A DNA stretch of 64,000 bases from Xenorhabdus miraniensis (lineage in GTDB: Bacteria > Pseudomonadota > Gammaproteobacteria > Enterobacterales > Enterobacteriaceae). The DNA is taken from the NCBI RefSeq assembly GCF_002632615.1, contig NZ_NITZ01000010.1:62001-126000 (forward strand), given 5' to 3'. The notes beneath the pieces are model-generated. The model saw only the letters and a program-made list of their open reading frames with translations, was not told the DNA's origin and ran no database searches. This document shows, in pieces, positions 42,799-56,171 of this stretch; positions within the stretch are counted from its first letter, which is position 1; each line of letters opens with the position of its first letter. The position numbers and the translations under genes were made by a program.

Positions 42799-44124
42799 AT
42801 GAATATTAATTTTAAAACCATCATCCGCTGGCAAGAATGCACCCCAGAGCAACAAAAAATATTGCTGGCCCGCCCGGCTGTCGCTGCATCAGATGATATT
42901 GCCTGCACAGTTAAACAGATCCTGGAAACAGTAAAAATACGCGGCGACCAAGCATTACGAGAATTCAGCCAACGCTTCGACAAAACGATTGTAGAAGCCA
43001 TCCGGATCACTCCAAGTGAAGTAGATTTAGCTGTTAACCGCCTGTCCCCCGAAATTAAGCAGGCTATGCAGCAAGCCATGAATAATATTCGTCAGTTCCA
43101 TGAGGCTCAAAAACCAGCAGAAATTGAAGTTGAAACTCTGCCAGGCGTTCGCTGCCAGCAAATCACTCGCCCAATAAGCTCAGTCGGGCTTTATATTCCC
43201 GGCGGCTCAGCCCCGCTGCCTTCTACAGTATTAATGCTGGGCACACCAGCCAACATTGCGGGTTGCCGTAAAATCATCCTGTGTTCTCCACCTCCCATTG
43301 CCGATGAAATTCTCTATGCGGCACAACTGTGCGGGATCACTGAAATTTTCCAAATTGGTGGCGCACAAGCCATTGCTGCAATGGCATTCGGTACAGAATC
43401 TGTTCCCAAAGTAGACAAAATTTTTGGCCCCGGCAACGCATGGGGCACAGAAGCCAAACGGCAAGTGAGCCAATATATTGACGGAGCTGCAATTGACATG
43501 CCCGCTGGCCCGTCAGAGGTACTGGTCATCGCTGATCACAGAGCTAACCCTGTATTTACTGCCGCAGATTTACTTTCTCAAGCGGAACATGGCCCGGATT
43601 CCCAAGTCATACTGTTAACACCTGACGAAAACTTTGCCGGACACGTCATCCGTGAAATTGAAGCCCAGCTCGCGATATTGCCACGCCAGCAGATCGCAAA
43701 CCAAGCTTTGCAATCTAGCCGCATCATTATTACAAAAGATCTCTCCCAATGCGTGGAGATCAGCAACCAATACGGCCCTGAACACTTGATTATTCAAACC
43801 CGCCAGCCTGAACAATTAGTGGAACAGATTACCAGCGCTGGCTCTGTATTCCTCGGTGACTGGTCGCCAGAATCGGCGGGAGATTACGCCTCTGGCACCA
43901 ATCATGTTCTGCCGACCTATGGCTATACTTCAACCTACTCCAGCCTCGGTCTGGCTGACTTTCTAAAAAGAATGACCGTTCAGCGGCTCACACCACAAGG
44001 GTTGAGAAACCTTGCTCCCACGATAGAAACGCTGGCACAGGCAGAGCAACTCATCGCGCACAAAAATGCGGTTACATTACGTATGACTGCTTTGAATAAT
44101 GCAAACTTAGAATCACAAGGCTAA
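42799..44124 (+). CDS. hisD: Histidinol dehydrogenase
   Basis: Last two steps of the pathway: histidinol to histidinal to histidine, NAD- and zinc-dependent. 441 residues from the ATG at 42799; the upstream TTG at 42796 is unnecessary. Core motifs [41 protein letters not shown] (zinc ligands), EHLIIQTR and [15 protein letters not shown] are intact. The usual FGPGNAFVTEAK reads [12 protein letters not shown]. Starts six bases after hisG. Confidence 0.99.
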   Translation: MNINFKTIIRWQECTPEQQKILLARPAVAASDDIACTVKQILETVKIRGDQALREFSQRFDKTIVEAIRITPSEVDLAVNRLSPEIKQAMQQAMNNIRQFHEAQKPAEIEVETLPGVRCQQITRPISSVGLYIPGGSAPLPSTVLMLGTPANIAGCRKIILCSPPPIADEILYAAQLCGITEIFQIGGAQAIAAMAFGTESVPKVDKIFGPGNAWGTEAKRQVSQYIDGAAIDMPAGPSEVLVIADHRANPVFTAADLLSQAEHGPDSQVILLTPDENFAGHVIREIEAQLAILPRQQIANQALQSSRIIITKDLSQCVEISNQYGPEHLIIQTRQPEQLVEQITSAGSVFLGDWSPESAGDYASGTNHVLPTYGYTSTYSSLGLADFLKRMTVQRLTPQGLRNLAPTIETLAQAEQLIAHKNAVTLRMTALNNANLESQG

Positions 44125-46304
<2,180 letters not shown>

Positions 46305-46316
46305 GGGGACGCTATA

Positions 46317-46343
46317 AAGGAAGTTATGATGAAGGAAGTTACG

Positions 46344-46346
<3 letters not shown>
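46317..46346 (+). repeat. 15-bp tandem duplication of the hisH ribosome site and start
   Basis: AAGGAAGTTATGATG is followed directly by AAGGAAGTTACGATG. Each copy has a Shine-Dalgarno AAGGAAG and an ATG in the hisH frame, giving two possible initiation sites. Confidence 0.9.
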
Positions 46347-48427
<2,081 letters not shown>

Positions 48428-48434
<7 letters not shown>

Positions 48435-49063
48435 TAGCACAGCCATTAACAACACAAGAAATCGAAAAGCTGGATTGGGGGAAAGTGGATAACCTGATGC
48501 CGGTCATCGTCCAACATGCTATTTCCGGAACAGTATTAATGTTGGGCTACATGAACCAAGAAGCACTGAATGTCACGCTCGACTCAGGTAAAGTGACCTT
48601 TTTCTCCCGTACCAAACAACGGTTATGGACAAAAGGCGAAAGTTCCGGTCATTTTCTGAATCTGGTTGATATTTATCCCGATTGTGATAACGATACCCTA
48701 CTCGCCCTCGTAAATCCTGTTGGCCCAACCTGCCATAAAGGTACTGAAAGCTGCTTTGCTTCCGTACAAACTGACTGGGGTTTCCTCTATCAATTGGAAC
48801 AACTACTGGCAAGCCGAAAAAATGCCTCACCAGACAGTTCCTATACCGCTCGTTTATACGCCAGTGGAACAAAACGCATCGCCCAAAAAGTTGGCGAAGA
48901 AGGTGTAGAAACCGCGTTAGCAGCTACAGTGAATGACAGAGAAGAGTTGACCAACGAAGCCGCAGATTTAATTTATCACCTGCTGGTTTTACTCCAAGAT
49001 CAAGAACTCGATCTTAGTAGTATCATTAATCAATTGCGGGAAAGGCACTCAGCCAAAGAATAA
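48428..49063 (+). CDS. hisI: Bifunctional phosphoribosyl-AMP cyclohydrolase / phosphoribosyl-ATP pyrophosphatase
   Basis: Steps two and three of histidine synthesis (HisIE fusion). 211 residues. The N-terminal cyclohydrolase (1-115) has [29 protein letters not shown] and CHKGTESCF zinc ligands. The C-terminal pyrophosphatase has [13 protein letters not shown] and [14 protein letters not shown]. Last gene of the operon. Confidence 0.99.
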
Positions 49064-49098
49064 TTTTCGGTGCAGTAATAGAGGCTTCGAAAAATAAC

Positions 49099-49142
49099 AG
49101 CCACTTTGTCAAGCTATATATACGAAGTGGCTTCTTGCTATC
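49099..49142 (+). terminator. Probable his operon terminator
   Basis: 8-bp stem AGCCACTT / AAGTGGCT with a 28-base loop, then TCTTGCT, 36 bases past hisI. Confidence 0.5.
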
Positions 49143-49274
49143 CTATTAGATAACCTTTTATATCTGAGTAGGATGTAGTATCAATTATGGTGGCATTCAA
49201 ATTCTACTATTCAAAACACCTAGCAAATTGAAAATCCATTAACAGTGTTAAATAGAGAAGCCTATTTACTCTAT

Positions 49275-50360
49275 TTAGCAGCCACAACCACCCGGTGCGC
49301 ACATGGGAACTTCAACTGAGGCGACAAAATTGCTTGATGCTGTTCCACAGTTAAATACCCCATAGTGTGTACAGCCTTCACCAACCACACTAAACAAACT
49401 ATGGTATCGGCTTTTGCAAATGATATCTGCTGTATTTCGACATATTGGCACCGCTTTCCCTGTTTCAAATACATGTTCTTGATCAAACATAAAGCGAATG
49501 GGGGCATCAGGGAGATTACCTTTGTACATGGCGACTTGACCATAATCTTCACAACTATCTTCTAGATCAATCTTGAATAACCTGAGAGTCATTGAATACA
49601 ATCTTGCACCACCCAGTTTTTCTTCAATGGGTTTGTTGCTAATGGTCTTTAAATTGCTTGCAACAATTCGTATATCCCGAAAGCCTGCATCACGCGCTAT
49701 TCGTACAAAGTCGCCATAATACAATACATCACCAATACACTCTCCAATCAGCAATGGATCATTTTTTAACTCTTGGGAAAGTCTGCGATCAGAGAAAATA
49801 TCAGCAAAATAAATTTCTCCACCAGGTTTGAGCAACTGGGCCATTCCCTGAAGCACATCAGATTTTGCGGCAGCTAGATTAATGACACAATTGGAGACAA
49901 TGACATCGACACTATTCGGCGGTAAATTGAGTAAATCCAAGGACTCAATATTACCGTGTATAAAATGTACATTACTTTCGGTGTAGCCATAGGCTTCTCG
50001 GTGATATTCGACGTAGCTCTTGGCAAATTCAATTTGCTCAAGAGTAGTATCCACGCCGATAACATTCCCTTCTGGTCCTACCAACTTAGATAAAATGAAG
50101 CAATCTCTCCCGCCACCACAGCCTAAATCCAACACAGTTGATCCAGTCAGCAAAGGAGGAAAAGGAGTACCACAGCCATAAAAACGCTGCTGCACATCTG
50201 GGTGAATTGCCTTTAGTATAGCTTTGATCTCATCAGAAGGTGGTTCATCTACCGTGCAAACATTAGTTACCAAGTCTTCCTTGCTCGAAAGCGTTGTACC
50301 GTAGTAATTCTGTACATTTTCAACTCGCCGAGACAATTGTTGTTCTTTCGTTTTCATCAT
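49275..50360 (-). CDS. arsM: Arsenite S-adenosylmethionine methyltransferase-like protein
   Basis: 361 residues. The SAM-binding Rossmann motif is VLDLGCGGGRDCFILS (about 76-91). Cysteines at 35, 63, 158 and 208 fall in the positions of the four conserved ArsM cysteines: the 35-63 and 158-208 spacings (28 and 50 residues) equal those of the algal ArsM (44-72 and 174-224). The C-terminal domain ends in a Cys-rich CAPGGCGC tail, common in arsenite methyltransferases. Expected reaction: stepwise methylation of As(III). GAGGAA precedes the ATG. It lies 234 bases downstream of the permease on the same strand, and ArsR is divergent. No arsenate reductase or ArsB/Acr3 pump is in the window. Confidence 0.87.
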   Translation of the reverse strand: MMKTKEQQLSRRVENVQNYYGTTLSSKEDLVTNVCTVDEPPSDEIKAILKAIHPDVQQRFYGCGTPFPPLLTGSTVLDLGCGGGRDCFILSKLVGPEGNVIGVDTTLEQIEFAKSYVEYHREAYGYTESNVHFIHGNIESLDLLNLPPNSVDVIVSNCVINLAAAKSDVLQGMAQLLKPGGEIYFADIFSDRRLSQELKNDPLLIGECIGDVLYYGDFVRIARDAGFRDIRIVASNLKTISNKPIEEKLGGARLYSMTLRLFKIDLEDSCEDYGQVAMYKGNLPDAPIRFMFDQEHVFETGKAVPICRNTADIICKSRYHSLFSVVGEGCTHYGVFNCGTASSNFVASVEVPMCAPGGCGC

Positions 50361-50594
50361 TCTATTCCTCTAATAAAACCCAACTTTAGTCCAGACATGG
50401 CTCTAATAACGATAAACCTAAGACGTTTATTTGCCTGTCATCTAAGCAATCTATTCAATACTCACCATATCCAGTCATTACACACGGTCATAGCAACTTG
50501 TTTAGCATAGTGTTTATTCACATCTTCAATAAGTAATAACCTTCAATTAACATGGTCTTTAAATAAATAGCGGCCTACTCATTTTGATTAACAT

Positions 50595-51596
50595 TCAGAA
50601 AAATAGTAAAGCCGCGTAACCTGCGATCATGGCAATAGCAAGGATAACAGTTACAAAGGCCGCCAAGAGCTTAAATGTAAATAGGGATCGTAATAAAATT
50701 AGCTCAGTCAGGCTGGCGCCAGCACCACCGATAATTAACGCCAGAATCGCTCCGGCACTGACTCCTTTCATCATCAAAGCTGCTGAAAGCGGTATCAAAG
50801 CTTCGGCACGAAGATACAGCGGTATTGCAATGACAGCCGCAATTGGGATAGCAAAAGGATTATCTGAGCCAGCATATTCTTCAAGCAGACTAGTAGGAAT
50901 ATAGCCATAGATCACACTGCCTATCGCTATACCGATGAATAAATATGGTAGTACATTCTTAAAATCTGACCAAGCTTCCTGCCACAGACCGCTATACTTG
51001 CTTTTTGGATGAGCAGCTTTAGTGGTTTGGCTATCGCAACAACCTGTAGATTGCGTGGCTATCTGGGTAGCAGAACAACAGGTAGCCGCCATTGACTCGC
51101 AACTGTTTGATATCGTGGGTTTAACGTCGCAACTACTCCCAGTAACTCCGCAACCGGACGCCTCTTCGTGGCGTACATAACGCTCAAATCCCAATTTTTG
51201 TAGCGACCATCCGGCACCAAGTGAGACCAGAAGAGCAGATAGTACGTAAATAGCTGTTAGTGTCAGACCAAAAGTAGCAGCAAGCAATACAACGATGATG
51301 GGATTCAATAGAGGGGAAGTAAATAGAAATACCATCGTTGGACCAAAACCAGCTCTGGCACGAATTAACCCTTTCAACATAGGAATGGTCGAACAACTAC
51401 AGAAAGGGGTGATAGATCCGAGGAGTGCAGCCAAAAAATACCCCCTTCGGTTAGCACCCAGTAAGGCTTCCACCTTGGATGGAGGTATATGCCGCTGGAG
51501 AATACCAACCAACAAACTAATACCAATAAACAAAGCTGATAACTCTATGGACAGGAAGACAAACATGTTTAAAGTTTCTTGCAATTGAGAAGACAT
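50595..51596 (-). CDS. ArsP/SO_0444-type permease with Cys-rich loop
   Basis: 333 residues, permease family PF03773 (DUF318/ArsP-like) by motif: TPFCSCSTIP (about residues 62-71), FLFTSPLLNPI, and LRAEALIPLSAALM. About eight membrane helices in two halves, separated by a cytoplasmic loop (about 145-190) with nine cysteines including two CC pairs. Related proteins export organoarsenicals (ArsP) or Cu/Zn (SO_0444 type); the neighbours favour arsenic, the Cys loop does not decide. GGGGG precedes the ATG. First gene after the divergent operator region. Confidence 0.85.
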   Translation of the reverse strand: MSSQLQETLNMFVFLSIELSALFIGISLLVGILQRHIPPSKVEALLGANRRGYFLAALLGSITPFCSCSTIPMLKGLIRARAGFGPTMVFLFTSPLLNPIIVVLLAATFGLTLTAIYVLSALLVSLGAGWSLQKLGFERYVRHEEASGCGVTGSSCDVKPTISNSCESMAATCCSATQIATQSTGCCDSQTTKAAHPKSKYSGLWQEAWSDFKNVLPYLFIGIAIGSVIYGYIPTSLLEEYAGSDNPFAIPIAAVIAIPLYLRAEALIPLSAALMMKGVSAGAILALIIGGAGASLTELILLRSLFTFKLLAAFVTVILAIAMIAGYAALLFF

Positions 51597-51615
51597 TTCA
51601 AACCCCCAAATATCT

Positions 51616-51639
51616 ATATTTCTAGTTTTATGGAAATAT
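51616..51639. promoter_or_regulatory. Operator-like inverted repeat 1 (ArsR candidate)
   Basis: ATATTTC-N10-GAAATAT, perfect 7-bp arms, 19 bases upstream of the permease start. Confidence 0.7.
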
Positions 51640-51676
51640 TAGGGATATTAGATTGCTATTGCAGTTCCTGTCAATT

Positions 51677-51700
51677 ATATTTCTAGAAACATTGAAATTT
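51677..51700. promoter_or_regulatory. Operator-like inverted repeat 2 (ArsR candidate)
   Basis: ATATTTC-N10-GAAATTT, same arms and spacing as repeat 1 with one change, 16 bases before arsR. The centres are 61 bases apart, about six helical turns. Confidence 0.7.
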
Positions 51701-51716
51701 TTGTTTAGAGACACGT

Positions 51717-52055
51717 ATGAAACACGAAGAAGTCGCAGAAAGCCTGGCTGAACTGGGGAATAGTCACCGGTTAGCTATATTTCGCTTTTTAGTTAAGGCT
51801 GGTCATCAGGGAGCCTCCGTCGGAGAAATTCAGAAAGCCCTGGGTATTCCGGCTTCAACACTATCACATCATCTAGCGCGCATGGTGAAAGTTGGACTAA
51901 TCCGTCAAGAGAAGCACAGTCGTACTATTGTATGTATACCTGAGTATCAGCACTTGGAAAATTTGATCAACTTCTTGCAAGAAGAGTGTTGTGTGGGGAT
52001 TTCGGTTGAACACTTCACCGAACAATCATGTGGGTTATGTAAAAAACAGGGATAA
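51717..52055 (+). CDS. ArsR-family metalloregulator
   Basis: 112-residue winged-helix repressor. The helix-turn-helix is VGEIQKALGIPASTLSHHLARM (about 35-56), followed by the wing QEKHSRTIVC. Candidate metal ligands are the adjacent Cys91-Cys92 and a C-terminal Cys105-Gly-Leu-Cys108, resembling the C-terminal-site ArsR variants rather than the helix-4 CVCELC type. It is divergent from the permease, with matching inverted repeats next to each start. Likely role: derepression by As(III) or a thiophilic metal. Confidence 0.9.
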   Translation: MKHEEVAESLAELGNSHRLAIFRFLVKAGHQGASVGEIQKALGIPASTLSHHLARMVKVGLIRQEKHSRTIVCIPEYQHLENLINFLQEECCVGISVEHFTEQSCGLCKKQG

Positions 52056-52235
52056 TAGAAGAAGACTATGTCTCTATAAAGTATACGGAATAAGGTTACA
52101 GTAGACTTGAAAGGAAAAACATGTGTGTAGTGCATCTGTACACTTTTGAAAACAAATACTGCCAGAAAAATCTCTATTAGGGGATGACAGTGAAGATTTT
52201 TTATCATTTATAGCATAACTTGCCTATCACCTAAT

Positions 52236-52270
52236 GAAAAACACCTTCCCTAAGGGAAAATGTGTTTTTC
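52236..52270. terminator. Bidirectional terminator between arsR and yiaY
   Basis: Outer 9-bp stem GAAAAACAC / GTGTTTTTC and inner 5-bp stem TTCCC / GGGAA with a TAA loop. T runs on both strands between convergent genes. Confidence 0.85.
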
Positions 52271-52332
52271 AAAGGGATACGCAATACTCATGTTATTAGA
52301 ACATTCAGCTATAAAAATCACTGCTCAATGAA

Positions 52333-53484
52333 TTACATTGCCGCTTTGAAAATAGCGACAATCTCTTCATGCGATGCCTGAATTGGGTTGGTGAATCCAC
52401 AAGCATCTTTCAATGCGTTAGTCGCCAGTGTTGGCAAATCGTCCTCTTTTACATTCAACTCAGACAAACCTGACGGAATATTTACATCTTTTGCCAACTC
52501 ACTGATCGCTTGAATACAGGCTTCAGCTCCTTGTACATCGTTTAGAGTATCAACCTCAACGCCCATAGCAGCGGCAATCTCTTTTAGCCGCGCCGCAGAA
52601 ACTTTTGCATTAAATCTTTGCACATGCGGCAGTAAAACCGCATTACAGACACCATGTGGCAAATCATAGAATCCACCTAACTGGTGTGCCATAGCATGGA
52701 CATATCCCAAAGAAGCATTATTGAATGCCATACCTGCCAGAAATTGGGCATAGGCCATATTCTCACGTGCTTCCATATCATTGCCGTCTTCAACGGCACG
52801 GCGCAAATAATTGCTAATCATTGCCACTGCTTTTAATGCACAGGCGTCAGTGATGGGGTTCGCTGCTGTAGAGACATACGCCTCAATGGCGTGGGTCAAC
52901 GCATCCATCCCGGTTGCGGCTGTCAGGCCTTTTGGCATACCTGCCATCAAAGCAGAATCATTGACTGACAGAATAGGCGTAACATTTTTATCCACAATCG
53001 CCATTTTAATATGACGTTCAACATCCGTAATAATACAGAAGCGTGTCATTTCAGAAGCAGTACCCGCAGTAGTATTAATAGCAATCAAAGGTAACTGCGG
53101 TTTAGCTGAACGATCAACGCCTTCATAATCGCGAATATCTCCACCGTTGGTCGCTACCAGCGCAATACCTTTTGCACAGTCATGAGGTGAACCGCCACCC
53201 AAAGAGATAACGCAATCGCAATGATGCTGGCGCAGAATTTCCAATCCTTCCTTCACATTAATCGTTGTTGGGTTTGGATTCGTTCCATCATAAATCGCAC
53301 TTTTTATCCCTACCTCTGCCAGTGAAGCCTGAACCTTTCTGACAACACCAATCTCGTTTAGCACGCGGTCAGTAACAATCAGCGCTTGTCTGTAGCCATA
53401 ATTTTTTATTAATTCAACGGCTTCAGCCATGCACCCCATACCAATTTTATTCACTGGCGGGATAAAGAAAGTCGATGCTGCCAT
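52333..53484 (-). CDS. yiaY: Iron-containing alcohol dehydrogenase, YiaY type
   Basis: 383 residues, the same as E. coli YiaY, and nearly identical over the core. Group III NAD-dependent iron alcohol dehydrogenase: [13 protein letters not shown] nucleotide loop, [12 protein letters not shown], and iron ligands in [12 protein letters not shown] (Asp, His) and [18 protein letters not shown] (two His). AAGGGG precedes the ATG. The E. coli neighbours of yiaY are absent; it is a stand-alone gene. The physiological alcohol is unknown. Confidence 0.95.
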   Translation of the reverse strand: MAASTFFIPPVNKIGMGCMAEAVELIKNYGYRQALIVTDRVLNEIGVVRKVQASLAEVGIKSAIYDGTNPNPTTINVKEGLEILRQHHCDCVISLGGGSPHDCAKGIALVATNGGDIRDYEGVDRSAKPQLPLIAINTTAGTASEMTRFCIITDVERHIKMAIVDKNVTPILSVNDSALMAGMPKGLTAATGMDALTHAIEAYVSTAANPITDACALKAVAMISNYLRRAVEDGNDMEARENMAYAQFLAGMAFNNASLGYVHAMAHQLGGFYDLPHGVCNAVLLPHVQRFNAKVSAARLKEIAAAMGVEVDTLNDVQGAEACIQAISELAKDVNIPSGLSELNVKEDDLPTLATNALKDACGFTNPIQASHEEIVAIFKAAM

Positions 53485-53653
53485 TTGGAACCCCTTAGAT
53501 TTTACTGAATTATTTCAAATTTCAATGTAAGAGAATTGAATTACAATGTGACATTTATCTGACCCAGTAATTTTGACCAGAATCAATAATTGCCTATGTA
53601 AGAATAAAAAAATAGGTATTAAATTTTAGTTTGAGTTTATGTAGGAGAAGATT

Positions 53654-54148
53654 TTGCTAAAAAATGACATTTTCGAACGTCTAACTGCTTTGTTGGATAC
53701 TCACAATGCTCGTTATCGTGTCATGGAACATGCCACAGGTGGTCGTTCAGAAGAAGTTGCAAAAATACGGGGAACTCAGTTAGGCCAAGGCGCAAAAGGC
53801 CTGGTCTGTCATGTGAAAGGGAATGGTTATCGACAGTATATCCTTGCTGTTTTACCTGCTGACCAACAAGCCGACCTTGCCACTCTCGCCAGACAAGCAG
53901 GAGGAAGCCGGGCATCGTTGGCAAGCCCAAAAGAAGTTTCTGAATTGACACACTGTGTCTTTGGCGCCATTCCACCGTTTAGCTTTCATCCGTATCTGAA
54001 GCTCGTTGCCGACCCATTCCTGTTTGATCGCTATGACGAACTGGCATTTAATGCCGGTAGTCTGGAACGTTCAATTATTTTGAATACGGAAGATTACCGT
54101 CGTATCGCTATACCAGAATTAGTTGCTTTTCGAAAAATAGCCAATTAA
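53654..54148 (+). CDS. yeaK: YbaK/EbsC-family aminoacyl-tRNA deacylase, YeaK type
   Basis: 164 residues. RGTQLGQGAKGLVCHVKGNG, the GGSRASLASPKEV segment and VFGAIPPFSFHP are shared with E. coli YeaK, a trans-editing factor that clears mischarged Ser-tRNA. The catalytic lysine of the family is likely in GAKGLV. The start is TTG with a strong AGGAG seven bases upstream. The small membrane ORF at 54244 follows, matching the position of yoaI after yeaK in E. coli. Confidence 0.93.
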   Translation: MLKNDIFERLTALLDTHNARYRVMEHATGGRSEEVAKIRGTQLGQGAKGLVCHVKGNGYRQYILAVLPADQQADLATLARQAGGSRASLASPKEVSELTHCVFGAIPPFSFHPYLKLVADPFLFDRYDELAFNAGSLERSIILNTEDYRRIAIPELVAFRKIAN

Positions 54149-54206
54149 AGCTAACTTCAGGAAAATACCCAATAAATTTAAGATAACTTAAATAAGGTTT
54201 ACATTT

Positions 54207-54215
54207 TGCTATAAT
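54207..54215 (+). promoter_or_regulatory. Extended -10 promoter
   Basis: TGCTATAAT, a perfect extended -10 element, 29 bases before the ATG of the 41-residue ORF. The -35 region (CTTAAA at 54187-54192) is poor, as is usual for extended -10 promoters. Confidence 0.65.
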
Positions 54216-54243
54216 TTAACCAGATGAAATGAGTGATTATTAT

Positions 54244-54369
54244 ATGAATAATATTTTTGTTCTAGTAATACTCAGTCTGGTTGTCCTCAGCCTCGCTGTA
54301 TTGCTTTACTATCATGATGCTGAGATAGCACACTGGTTAGAGAGATTTGCACAACGGTTGCTCAAGTAA
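54244..54369 (+). CDS. Small membrane protein, 41 residues
   Basis: MNNIFVLVILSLVVLSLAVL forms a single hydrophobic helix, then YYHDAEIAHWLERFAQRLLK, which is amphipathic and basic at its end. Such helix-plus-amphipathic layouts are common in regulatory mini-proteins. It has its own extended -10 promoter upstream and a terminator 31 bases downstream, so it looks like an independent transcription unit. The ribosome site is weak (GAGTGA). It lies after yeaK, where E. coli has the 34-residue membrane protein YoaI, but sequence resemblance is only hydrophobicity. Function unknown. Confidence 0.7.
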   Translation: MNNIFVLVILSLVVLSLAVLLYYHDAEIAHWLERFAQRLLK

Positions 54370-54399
54370 CAATCTCTGAATTAATATGTTTCACAACAA

Positions 54400-54429
54400 A
54401 ATAGGGTGTTGATAACTCAGCACCCTATT
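54400..54429. terminator. Terminator between the small ORF and gnd
   Basis: 9-bp stem AATAGGGTG / CACCCTATT with a 12-base loop; CTTT follows on the + strand, TTTG on the - strand. Serves convergent units. Confidence 0.75.
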
Positions 54430-54466
54430 CTTTGGACATTAAATATTTAATAAAAATATCTAACGA

Positions 54467-55873
54467 TTATTCCAGCCATTCGGTGTGATACACACCTTCT
54501 TTATCGGTACGCTTGTAAGTGTGCGCACCAAAGTAATCACGCTGTGCCTGAATCAGGTTGGCTGGCAAAATGGCTGAACGATAGCTGTCGTAATAAGAAA
54601 TGGCAGCGGAGAATGTTGGTGTTGGGATCCCATTCTGTACGCCATAAGAGACAACATCACGCAGGGCTTGCTGGTATTCGTCTGCGATTTGTTTAAAGTA
54701 AGGAGCTAGCAGCAAGTTAGCAATGGCCGGGTTTTCATTGTACGCATCCGTGATTTTTTGTAGGAATTGCGCACGAATGATACAACCGGCACGGAAGATC
54801 TTGGCAATTTCGCCGTAGTTCAGATCCCAACTATATTCATCCGATGCCGCTTTCAGTTGCTGGAAACCTTGCGCATAGGAAACAATCTTACCCAGGTACA
54901 GAGCACGGCGAACTTTCTCGATAAATTCAGCTTTGTCGCCATTGAATGGCTGTGCTTCCGGGCCAGACAACACTTTGGATGCCGCCACGCGCTGATCTTT
55001 CAGGGAAGAGATATAACGTGCAAATACGGATTCCGTAATCAGTGTCACTGGAACACCCAAATCCAACGAGCTTTGGCTAGTCCATTTCCCAGTACCTTTG
55101 TTAGCAGCTTCATCCAGAATCACGTCAACCAGATATTTACCTTCTTCATCTTTCTTACGGAAAATATCAGCAGTAATTTCGATCAAGTAGCTGCTCAGCT
55201 CGCCTTGGTTCCAATCGCTGAATACTTCTGCCAATTCCTGATTGCTGAGGTTCAATGCGTTTTTCAATAAGGAATAAGCTTCCGCAATCAGCTGCATATC
55301 ACCATATTCAATGCCATTGTGAACCATCTTCACATAATGGCCAGCACCGTCTGCGCCAATATAAGTGACGCAAGGCTCTCCATCAACCTGAGCAGCAATC
55401 TCTTTCAGAATAGGCGCTACCAGTTCATAAGCTTCTTTTTGACCACCGGGCATGATTGAAGGGCCTTTCAGTGCACCTTCTTCACCACCAGAAACCCCAG
55501 TACCGATAAAATTAAAACCCTGAGCAGACAACTCACGATTACGGCGAATAGTATCCTGAAAATAGGTGTTGCCACCATCGATCAGAATGTCACCCTTATC
55601 CAAATGTGGCGTCAGTGATGCAATGGTTTTATCCGTAGCTTCACCTGCCTTAACCATCAACAGAATACGACGTGGCTTTTCCAGTGAATCGACAAATTCT
55701 TCAATGGAATAACTTGGAACTAATTTTTTCCCTGGATTTTCAGCAATAACTTCGTCAGTTTTATCACTGGAGCGGTTAAAAATGGATACAGAGTAACCAC
55801 GGCTTTCAATATTCAACGCCAGGTTGCGCCCCATTACCGCCATACCGACAACACCGATCTGCTGTTTGGACAT
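54467..55873 (-). CDS. gnd: 6-phosphogluconate dehydrogenase (NADP, decarboxylating)
   Basis: Third oxidative step of the pentose-phosphate pathway. 468 residues, the E. coli length, from the ATG at 55873, which follows GGGAG; the open frame further upstream has no support. N-terminal NADP fold [48 protein letters not shown] and the substrate-binding [16 protein letters not shown] are intact; C-terminal tail ends YHTEWLE. In E. coli gnd lies near the his operon and O-antigen genes; here an arsenic module and yiaY/yeaK intervene. Confidence 0.98.
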   Translation of the reverse strand: MSKQQIGVVGMAVMGRNLALNIESRGYSVSIFNRSSDKTDEVIAENPGKKLVPSYSIEEFVDSLEKPRRILLMVKAGEATDKTIASLTPHLDKGDILIDGGNTYFQDTIRRNRELSAQGFNFIGTGVSGGEEGALKGPSIMPGGQKEAYELVAPILKEIAAQVDGEPCVTYIGADGAGHYVKMVHNGIEYGDMQLIAEAYSLLKNALNLSNQELAEVFSDWNQGELSSYLIEITADIFRKKDEEGKYLVDVILDEAANKGTGKWTSQSSLDLGVPVTLITESVFARYISSLKDQRVAASKVLSGPEAQPFNGDKAEFIEKVRRALYLGKIVSYAQGFQQLKAASDEYSWDLNYGEIAKIFRAGCIIRAQFLQKITDAYNENPAIANLLLAPYFKQIADEYQQALRDVVSYGVQNGIPTPTFSAAISYYDSYRSAILPANLIQAQRDYFGAHTYKRTDKEGVYHTEWLE

Positions 55874-56171
55874 GAATAACTCCCGTCTAATAATGACTGC
55901 TGCCCACCCAAGATGCAGTACGTAACGCGACATGTCATATGTAACACATGCCCGTATGCAACAAAACAGAGTGGACAATTTGTTAATGAAGTCACATGTT
56001 AACTCAGGAAGGGTCATAGAGGGTAGTTATTGATGCAATCGATACCGTCGTGACGTTTGTTTGCTGAAAAAATTTCCAACTAAGATAAATCGACTATTGA
56101 TATTTTATCCTTCAATACCCATTATTCAATAGTCGGCAGAAGCCGTCATAATAAAAGGTAAAATAAATTGT

